Part shown: one piece after another, positions 56,336-64,000 of the stretch
Layout of the letters: each line of letters starts with the position of its first letter
How positions within the stretch are numbered: the first letter of the stretch is position 1
Origin: Scilla litardierei
Lineage: Eukaryota > Streptophyta > Magnoliopsida > Asparagales > Asparagaceae
DNA length: 64,000 nt
Assembly: GCA_030789695.1 (NCBI GenBank)
Contig: CM061136.1
Coordinates: forward strand, 132,835,584-132,899,583
Reading direction: 5' to 3'
Notes under the pieces: generated by a model
Seen by the model: the letters and a program-made list of their open reading frames with translations, nothing else
Told to the model about the DNA's origin: nothing
The model's database searches: none
Program-made: the position numbers and the translations under genes

Positions 56336-57577
56336 CCTTGTTAGCATTTGTGCAAATATCAAATTACGAAAAAGACCTAACTCTTCTCTTTTTTCTAATT
56401 TTTATTTCCCTGCAATTTAACTTTTCTTCTTAAAGTCCAGATTATTTCACTATTTCACTTTGCCGTAGAAAATTTTAATTTCAAGTAAATGTTCAGAATT
56501 CAGAAAAAAGAAAAGATGTGCTATGATCCATCCATTCAGACTAATCTCATTCATTGTCTTATGAAAATGATTTATATATATTTTTAAAATTAAATTATCA
56601 TTGTTTTATTGGACGATCTCTGAATTTCTCTATTGTTGCCCATTAACTGATTGCTTGCCAGATTATGAATAACCCAGTAATATTTTTGCAATTTGATTGC
56701 AGCATTTTCTTGATGTATTGATCAGCCAAAATTTCGTAACAAAATATATATATCAGTAAGAGTTTTCATTTTCTTGACATATTTATCAGGATATTTCAGT
56801 TGAATCATATATTGAAGCCTTCACAAGGGCCATTTCTTTGTTAATAGCTTATATGCACAAAATATCAGAAATAAAAGTCTCAAAAATTGATAAGTTAGAG
56901 ATGATAGATACACTCATTGCAATAACTAATTATTATCATCTCAAGTGACAAACATTGTATATGTCTACTGATATTTTTTTTAAACATGGGTAAAGATGTA
57001 AATCTCAATATGCAAGAGGAGGGGGACAATTAGTAGCCATGCATGCAATTATTATCAAATAATTGTTTGGCCATTTAAGTCATTGAGACAGTAAGCATCT
57101 TGTGATTTAAGGCCCTTAGTTGGTAAAAGCTTCAACCACACTCATTCCCTCCACCCAAACTGCTTAAATCTCAGTCTTCTTGGAGTGCTGAGGGAAGAAA
57201 CATCCATCCATCCACATAGCTTCTCTCATTTGAAACAAAAGACAATTCAAGCCGCCGAGGCCGAAGAGGAGCTGCCGTGTGCTCCTCTCCAAACGCCAAC
57301 CCTTGTCTGATCCCTATATATTTATCCATCGTTGTTCGGTAACCATACTTTATTTTCTTTTCTTCTTCTCCCTCTAGATTGCATACTTGTTAGTTACACA
57401 AGTTGGTTCTAATATTTTATGTAGGCTTGAGATTGATTTTCTTGCGCACAAGGAGATTATGTTATAGCATCGATTTCAAAGTTAACAGAAGATTGGCTTG
57501 AATGGTTTGTTGAGAATTATTAGGGTTAGAGATTATTTTTCGTTGGCCGCAACGAGAGCTTGAAGCAAGGAAAAGAG
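56336..57577 (+). promoter_or_regulatory. NAC proximal promoter and 5' untranslated region
   Basis: A TATA box TATATATTTAT lies at 57314-57324, 254 bp before the ATG at 57578. The sequence between has pyrimidine-rich CTTTTCTTCTTCTCCCTCT (about 57356-57376), typical of plant leaders. No upstream ATG frame of note overlaps the start. Confidence 0.5.
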
Positions 57578-58303
57578 ATGGAGGGAGCAACAACAAAAGA
57601 AGCTGAGAGTCTGCCTCCGGGGTTTCGATTCCATCCTACTGATGAAGAGCTGATCACTTACTATCTCACGCAGAAGATCTCCGAGTCGAATTTCAGTGCA
57701 AGGGCTATTGCAGATGTTGATCTCAACAAATGCGAACCATGGGATCTCCCTGGTATAATTCCTAGCTATCTCATAAATTTTCTATTAATTTAGGGAAAAT
57801 TTTACTCAGTTTGCAACTTAAATTACACAAAATAGATCTTCCTCAAAAACTAAGGTTTTGGCTATTAGATGGTTGACAAAGGTTTCTGAACTACTTGCAA
57901 GTTTTAAGTCATTCAAAAATGGCTATTTGGTTCAATAACAATCAATTGATTCGTGAACCGTATTAATTAGGTAACAAAAATTGATTCATATGTATTACAC
58001 GTTTCTATCCAAATATCTCTTTATCCATAAAGTATTTCAAAGGTGTTAATAATTACTCCGTTGTCTCTTGTTGTTCCTTTCCCCCTTTGTTCCCTTTACG
58101 TCTTTTTGTTTCACATGCAATAATATATACATTCATGGCCAATTATTACTTTCTATATCTTGTCCTACATGCAATGGATCTACCATCCATACACTATGCC
58201 TCTTGTTTTCATATTCAACAATTGCAGTGATCATTTGGTCCTTCAACATATTGTGGGTGTGTGTGCGCGAGTGCGCACAGACGCGCGTGCCCACACGCGC
58301 GCA

Positions 58304-58359
<56 letters not shown>

Positions 58360-59573
58360 TGCATGGTAAGTTTTTATAAACTGATGTGTGCATGATACAC
58401 CAAAAAATGTGTGTCATGATATACAGCATATGGAAGCAAATCCCATATTTTTAAGACGTTCAGGGTAAAGTGTAGTGCAATCAAGATTCTTCCTCCTTTG
58501 TTTTTTTAGCAAAGAAGAAAAATCCCCTAATCTACAAGTTTTGACAACCCCCTGGACTATTATCCAAGCAAGCATACAACGAGAGATCACTCATTGTCGC
58601 CATGTACGTTAACAAAGCATGTTAAACTAATGCATGGTATCATCATTAGGTAAGGCGAAGATGGGTGAAAAAGAGTGGTATTTCTTCAGCCTAAGGGACC
58701 GAAAGTATCCGACCGGAGTACGAACCAACAGAGCGACCACCGCCGGCTACTGGAAGACGACCGGCAAAGACAAGGAGATCTTTAACAGCCAGTCGTCGGA
58801 GCTTGTTGGAATGAAGAAGACGCTGGTGTTCTACAAGGGGAGAGCTCCAAGAGGGGAGAAGACCAACTGGGTCATGCACGAATACCGCCTTCACACCAAA
58901 CCCACCTTCAAAGCAAGCAAGGTCTCTACCTAGCCATATATATTATATATATATATATATTTCTCACAGTATATAGAATGTTTTGAACTATTAATTTATT
59001 TCATGGCCTCACATAACATAAATTTATTGCAATTATTAGAATGTTTCCACAAACAAAGTGTGCATCGTACAAGGAAAAGATGCCACAGCACTACACTACA
59101 TATCTAACCAAAATGAATTATTCCAAAAATAAAACTTTATCCAACCAAGCTGAAGGTAAACAAATAGTTTATACCGAAATTAGTAGTAGAGTTTGGAAGT
59201 ACTTTGCCCCCGGATTTGTTGCTCAACATGTGACAAAAGTATTTTTCTTCCTGTTGGCACAACAGGATGAGTGGGTGGTCTGCCGTGTCTTCATGAAGAG
59301 CTCCGGCGGGAAGAAGTACCCCTCGAACCAGACCCGAGCGGCGAACCCCTACACCCTCGACATGGGCCCTGCCATCATGCCTTCCCTTCTGCAAGCTGCC
59401 GCCGACCCCTACTACCAGTTTGGCATCGGCCGGAACCACCACCTCACCCCCGCCGAACTCGCGGAGCTGGCGAGGTTCGCCAAGGGGCAGCCAGGTTTCA
59501 ACCTTCCCATCCAACCGCAGCTCAACTTCCCCGGTACTTTCACCATGTCCGGACTGAATCTAAACCTTGGAGC

Positions 59574-59605
<32 letters not shown>

Positions 59606-59805
59606 TCTTAAGGCCCATGCCAATCCAGATGCCCCAGCAGCAGGTGGTCACGGAACCGGCTTCAGCTTCATCGGGACTGACAAACTGCATCCTTGCGGGG
59701 GACGGAGGCTTCATTAATGGAGACGTTCACAACACTGGAGCTGGTGCGAGGTTCCCGCCTGTAGACTCATGCATGGATCTTGATGGTTACTGGCCTGCTT
59801 ACTGA
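57578..59805 (+). CDS. NAC transcription factor, NAM/CUC-like, three exons
   Basis: Exons 57578-57752, 58650-58921 and 59266-59805 join in frame to a 328-residue protein. Introns are GT..AG and sit at the two positions usual for NAC genes. Residues 12-158 form the NAC DNA-binding domain: [90 protein letters not shown] and DEWVVCRVF. The C-terminal half is the activation region, with [19 protein letters not shown], a run of ten Gln (CAG codons, 59575-59604) and the aromatic end [12 protein letters not shown] proteins act in the nucleus on CGT[G/A]-type sites. The domain is closest to the NAM/CUC/NAC100 group, but I see no miR164 target in exon 3, so assignment to CUC1/2 is not supported. The ATG chosen is the first in frame. 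Confidence 0.95.
58255..58355. repeat. Compound microsatellite in NAC intron 1
   Basis: A GTGTGCG/GCGC stretch, then ACACAC, passes directly into about 17 AG repeats (58320-58355). It lies inside the 897 bp first intron and is likely to vary in length. Confidence 0.93.
58936..58962. repeat. TA repeat in NAC intron 2
   Basis: ATATATTATATATATATATATA follows the exon 2 donor site closely in the 344 bp second intron. Confidence 0.85.
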
Positions 59806-60207
59806 AGAGTTTGTCGGAGATCGAGAATCTAGCTGCTTGTACTGTTTTTCATGTCTTTTAGATAGCATATTGTTGCCTGCTGTAACCACCACCACCACCA
59901 TGTTCATCTTGTAACAAATAATTGACTGTACCCTGCCAGTTAAGAAATGTTATGAAATTTGTAGTAAAATTATTGCATAATATAGTGATTATAAAGTAGA
60001 ACAGATGTATTCTCAACTGAAACAGAGCACCAAGAGCAATTTACGGGTGAATATCATGGCAGACAATAATAAGTTATAAGCTAGTATCCAAATTTAGGAG
60101 TTACATATCAACAACTGTTTGTACAGAATCCATTATCAGGTTTAAACTAATGCGAGAGGATGAAGGAAAAATTAATTGTTCAACAAGATATGAATGAATG
60201 GTACAAA
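59806..60207 (+). other. NAC 3' untranslated and downstream region
   Basis: This is AT-rich and contains a CCACCACCACCACC run (59887-59900). Possible poly(A) signals are AATAATTGAC near 59917 and TTATTGCATAATA near 59970. The transcript end cannot be fixed from sequence. Confidence 0.5.
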
Positions 60208-60388
60208 CTACACACATCTACAGCTCCATGGAGCAAAAATGGAAGGGACGCCGGAATCATTTGCGCCTCGATGTTCCCACACAACATTTTCGATCCCCTG
60301 AAGAATGTTCTGCGTGGCCAGAAAGTATTGTGTTTGAGGTCTATTCTCTGAAAGTACGCGATGCAGCATAACACTTCCAAGGCAAAAC
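60208..60388 (-). CDS. Possible terminal exon of an unidentified minus-strand gene
   Basis: The minus strand has an acceptor-like TTTCGTTCAG ending at 60389. An open frame follows to a TAG at 60208-60210, reading GSVMLHRVLSENRPQTQYFL, ATQNILQGIENVVWEHRGAN and APWSCRCV. The amino-acid composition and higher GC than the surroundings make it look like real coding sequence. I do not recognise the family and see no convincing upstream exon, so it may be a relic. Confidence 0.3.
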
Positions 60389-60411
60389 CTGAACGAAACC
60401 AAACAATTCAA

Positions 60412-61538
60412 GATTTCTCTAATTAAATTATGTCAAGAGGCAAGGATGGCTGAAGAACATCAACCAATAAATGAACAGCATGTTAATTTATTTCCCAAAA
60501 ATAATCTAAAAATGGAGAAAAAAAATCAAAACTCAAGAAGTCAGAGCACCCAACTATTGATTGGTTATTATGATTCTAATTAATTTCAATGTATCAAGAA
60601 TTTGCAGGTTGAACTGGATTTGTTGCAAATCATGTCAACATATTTGGTGACCTTTTTTTTACAATTTCGCTTTTTCAGTTGTACACAATATACTCAAGTG
60701 AATATTTAGGAAAATCAGCAATCGCAATGCAAGATGGCAAAGTAACCAATTTTTCACCAGTACTACTGTGAGAGAAAATCCAAATTCATTTGTAACGTTA
60801 GACTCAAGTGTGAGAACAGGATACCATCTGTAAGTGCATCTAATTATAAGCTTAAATGAAACTGACCAAACTAGAAGTTGCACAAACAAAAAACAGAACA
60901 TCAGTAATGATCTTTGCTTTATTTAGCTAAGTAAAACAACATACCCTATAACACAAATCCATACCTGATGAATATATAGGAAAATTAACAAAGTAATCAG
61001 CGATGCAAGATGGCAAAGTAACCCATTTTTCTCTTTGCCACGTGGCATGGATCATAGGGTAACCGCGTTATAAATGTTCTTGGAAGGATTGTTTTGCTTT
61101 GCCCTAGTTACTACTTTAACCTCTGATTTGTCTGATCATGTTCCCAGTCTGCTTGCCATGGCCCATATCTACCAATCCTTCAAGATTTTCAGATATGAGC
61201 CAGAGTCATTAGCATGACTCCAATGCAGCAACTAAAATTAGGGGAGCGGTATTCTGACCTCTGCTTTTAATACTATTGGTATGGAATTGAAGGAGGTTAA
61301 GAAGAGATTTAATGCTTGGTACCCAAAGATCTTGGGTAGCATCAAGTAGAGAAATACCAATCTCCCGAGGACGATCAGGGATTTGGAAGCCATATGAGAC
61401 GTGTGAAAATTGGCTTGACTTGACGCGCAACTGGAGCAATGGATATGTACAGGTAAGTGGCCATGCAGGGCCAGCTCGCATGTGTCAAGTACCCCGCGTA
61501 TCTGGCCATGATACGGGGATTCAAGGCTATGCTGACTC
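60412..61538. other. Intergenic DNA with a small internal duplication
   Basis: Bases 60697-60760 and 60968-61032 are related (GAATATnTAGGAAAATnA..GCAAGATGGCAAAGTAACC), a diverged duplication 270 bp apart. A CCACGTGGC palindrome lies at 61038-61046. No gene was recognised. Confidence 0.45.
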
Positions 61539-61556
61539 TTGTAGGCGCTGATTTAC

Positions 61557-61832
61557 TCGGAAGATAGACAACTCGACAGCCCGGCTCTTGGCAACTCGAA
61601 AGATCGACAACTCGAAAGCTCGACTCTCGGCAACTCGGAAGCTCTACAGCTCTACAGCCCTGCTCTCGACGGCTCGGCAGCTCAGAGCCCGACAGCTAGG
61701 AGGCACCGACTGTAGGATGCAGAATCCAATTCACGTTCGAATTGTTTGCAGGATACAGAATCCTATTCGAAGTTCGAGTTGCTCTTCCAATAGAATTCGA
61801 TTTGTGCACATGCCCTTGAGGCTATAAAAGGG
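61557..61832 (+). promoter_or_regulatory. C6 LTR promoter: short CTCG-type repeats and TATA box
   Basis: Between 61557 and 61705 short motifs such as AACTCGACAGC, AACTCGAAAG and GCTCGGCAACTCG recur about eight times. The TATA box CTATAAAAGG follows at 61823. This resembles the palindrome-plus-TATA layout of the other LTRs, although here the repeats are less symmetric. Confidence 0.45.
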
Positions 61833-62190
61833 ACGCTTGGGAAGGGTTTTAGAGCACGCAGAGAGAGAAACACAGAAGTATAGAGAGTTTTAAGCAACCG
61901 TTTGAGAGAGCCAATTTTAGAGATTGTATGAGAGCCTTTAAGAAGATATTAAATGTTTCTTCTTTACAGAAGTAAGAAGAATTTGTATTTTCAATTCTAC
62001 ATCTGAATAAAAGATATAGAGTGTTTCCTTGACTGGCCTACGGCTTAAAGATCCAATCCTTACTATTGTGCTCTCGATTTTTTTGCTCGTCTTTTCTATC
62101 ACCAGATCTTCCGACAATCTAAAGCTTTCGCCTTTGTGCACAACATTTGGTATCAAAACATGGGTTCAGAAATCTACGGTGGTGGTAAAG

Positions 62191-63173
62191 ATGAGCAACA
62201 TCGACGATGATAGCATTCCGAAGGAGACCTCCAAGGAGCAACCTCCCGTATCTCGGACGATCGTGTCCAATGCGAAGTTCGAGATAGAGAAATTCGAAGT
62301 GAAGATCAACTTCGGGATGTGGATGTACGAGGTTTTAAATGTCTTGAACTAGCTCGGTCAAGACATAGTATTGGGTGCAAAGCCGACAACCATGTCGAAC
62401 ATGGAGTTGAAGACCTTGAATCAGAACGTATGCGATACAATCCGACTTTATTTGACACAATCGAAGAAATATCCTTTCATGGAAGAGACCAATGATAAGG
62501 CATTCTGGGATGCGCTTGAAAATAAACACACGAAGAAAACATCCAAAATCGCTTGCACGTTAAGAAGAAATTATTTGCCTTGAAGCTAGATGATGAAGTA
62601 TCTATTGAAGGATACCTTGACTACTACAATAAGCTCTTGATAGATTTGAGGAATGTTGATGTCAATGTTGATGAAAACAATGCGATGATTCTTCTCAACT
62701 CTCTACCCAAAGACTACAAGCATATTGTTTCAGTTCTTATATACAGCAAGAATTCAATAACTTTTGAAGATGTGCCCAATGTTCTTACAAGCAATGAATT
62801 CCGAAAAAACGACGATGTGGACACAAAGGGCCAAGAGCCTAATGCTCTTATCGTGGTTTGAGGCCGAAGCAAGGAGAAGGGTGGAAGATGTAAATGATAT
62901 TTCCGTTCCAAGTCTATGGACAAGAGTAGAGGACTTCCTCCCAAGGACTTAGCGAAGAACCAATGTGTCTTTTGTCAAGAGAAAGGACATTGGGTCACAA
63001 ATTGTTCAAAGGCGAAAAAGAAGCACAATCCTACCGCAAACGTCGTCAAGAGCGTTAAGGTTGATGAATGGGTATTGGTTGGTGCTTCAGAGGGCGTGAT
63101 GTCAGAAAATTGGGTGCTTAATTATGAATGCTCCTTTCATATGACGCCACATATAGAGTACTTCCTTTCATAA
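62191..63173 (+). pseudogene. C6 gag and zinc knuckle (frameshifted)
   Basis: From the ATG at 62191 come an N-terminal block (AKFEIEKFEVKINFGMWMYE), a stop at 62350, then LYLTQSKKYPFMEETNDKAF. After a frameshift near 62560 it continues with HVKKKLFALKLDDEVSIEGY and NNAMILLNSLPKDYKHIVSV, the UBN2-type gag. The zinc knuckle CVFCQEKGHWVTNC (CX2CX4HX4C) is at about 62962-63005. In the following protease region the active site, usually LDTGCSFHMTP, reads LNYECSFHMTP, so the catalytic Asp is lost. Confidence 0.82.
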
Positions 63174-64000
63174 AGGTGGTAAGAGTACATTCCTAGTTGG
63201 AGATGATCACGCTTGCATGACAACATGCATTGACACGCTTCAGATCAAGAATGGGTGATAGAGTCATACATGACATCGACGAGGTACAGTATGTTTCCGA
63301 CTTAAAGCGAAACCTTATATCGCTTGGGTCACTTGAAGCCAAGGGGTGTAAGGTGACTATAGAGGATGGAGCTTTGAGAGTGACTCGAGGAGCGATAATC
63401 TTGATGAAGGGAAAGCGTAAAGGCAACATCTATTATTTGGATGGCTCGGTGGTGGCTGGTACTGCAGCAGTCTCCTGCGTGGACGTCAGAGATGAACCAT
63501 TACTTTGGCACATGCATCTAGGGCATGTTGGAGAGAAGGCTCTATAGAAGCTTATTGAGAGAGATCACTTACAAGGAGCCAAAAGCAAGAGAATTGATTT
63601 CTACGAGCATTGTATTTTCGGTAAAAAGACATGTGCATCTTGTGGGACCACCATCCACAATACAAATGGAGTGCTTAACTATGTCTACACCGATGTTTGG
63701 GAACGTCGAGGACAGCTTCATTGGGAGGAAAACACTATTTTGTGTCTTTTACTGATGATTTCTAACGCATGGTTTGAGTGTTTCATTTGAAGTCTAAAGA
63801 TCAGGTTCTGAGTAAGTTCACATAGTGGAAGACATTGATTGAGACTCAGACTGGCAAGAAAGTCAAGAGACACCGTAGCGACAGCGGTGGAGAGTATAGG
63901 TCAGGGCCCTTCCAATAGTATTGCAAGAGAGAGTGATTTAGAGACACTTCACCGTTAATAGTACACCACAGCAGAACGGAGCAACCGAGAGGATGAATTG
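63174..64000 (+). pseudogene. C6 pol: protease end and integrase (frameshifted, runs off the window)
   Basis: The block DEVQYVSDLKRNLISLGSLE closes the protease. LLWHMHLGHVGEKAL begins the zinc-binding GAG-pre-integrase region. Integrase core blocks follow in broken frames: NGVLNYVYTDVW, a FTDDFxRM-like stretch near 63750, KVKRHRSDSGGEYRSGPF, and the end of the window falls in the PQQNGATERMN motif with its catalytic Glu. Several one-base indels and stops are present. Confidence 0.82.

Larger units (their letters stand above)
61539..64000 (+). mobile_element. TNT1-like Ty1-copia element C6 (5' part, cut by window edge)
   Basis: An LTR end (..GTGCACAACA, 62145), a primer-site-like TTTGGTATCAAAACATGG (62146 on), gag, protease and integrase follow in copia order on the plus strand. 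The LTR start is not fixed: TGTAGG at 61539 and 61711 are both possible. A TATA box CTATAAAAGG is at 61823-61832. All ORFs carry stops or frameshifts. The element continues beyond the right edge. Confidence 0.82.

Noticed and set aside
56124..56420. A 98-codon open frame in the GC-rich island
   Set aside because: No family resemblance. The frame follows the local GC content and runs into AT-rich sequence. Better explained as regulatory DNA.
59041..59265. Intron 2 of the NAC gene stays open into exon 3, suggesting an alternative start
   Set aside because: The encoded residues are low-complexity and Lys/Asn-rich with no NAC motif. The splice sites are good, and a product starting here would lack the DNA-binding domain.
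61539..61711. A precise 5' boundary for the C6 LTR
   Set aside because: Two TGTAGG candidates exist, and without the 3' LTR or target duplication neither can be preferred.

Overview
The window is nuclear DNA from a flowering plant with a repeat-rich genome. The evidence is a spliced NAC transcription-factor gene with GT..AG introns, several LTR retrotransposons of plant-specific type (SIRE/Maximus-like and TNT1-like Ty1-copia, Athila/Tat-like Ty3-gypsy), a CACTA DNA transposon and a hAT-type MITE. I cannot name the species. Nothing prokaryotic, organellar or CRISPR-like is present.

Layout. Bases 1-50703 are a pile of nested mobile elements. An Athila-like element, G1 (+ strand), is the oldest substrate. 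It is bordered on the left by SIRE-type C1 (1-6387, -) and interrupted by a CACTA transposon T1 (8541-14186, target duplication TCT), a copia element C2 (14920-22759, +, target duplication CGTCA) and a gag-only SIRE-type element C3 (24208-29483, -). G1 ends near 30932 inside the edge of another gypsy LTR. A 52-54 bp minisatellite follows, split by a solo gypsy LTR G3 (31400-33162), then a degenerate gypsy coding remnant. SIRE-type C4 (34855-39406, -) carries an extra env-position ORF. Its pol is cut by a second copy of the G1 family, G2 (39407-42285, -), which is itself interrupted by an Athila-type element G4 without visible pol (42286-48498, perfect TGCGC duplication). A last LTR fragment, L5, ends at 50703. 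Bases 50704-61500 are lower-copy DNA with a 182 bp hAT MITE (54231-54412) and the one intact host gene, a three-exon NAC gene (57578-59805, +). From about 61.5 kb another copia element, C6, runs off the right edge.

How the parts relate. Almost every pol here is broken by stops, frameshifts or deletions, yet C2 has nearly identical LTRs and a clean target duplication. This implies mobilisation in trans. C3 and G4 keep gag-like coding but lack pol, again a non-autonomous design. T1 carries intron-containing fragments of a CCCH zinc-finger/RRM host gene (Pack-CACTA).

The most interesting structure not explained by ordinary annotation has two parts. First, LTRs of at least six families each carry their own repeated short palindrome just upstream of the TATA box (cores CCGATCGG, AGTCGACT, TTGGTCGACCAA, CTCGGCCGAG, CCACGTGG and long hairpins). 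Second, the C2 leader has a duplicated long hairpin whose two copies differ by compensatory base-pair changes, which points to a selected RNA or DNA structure.
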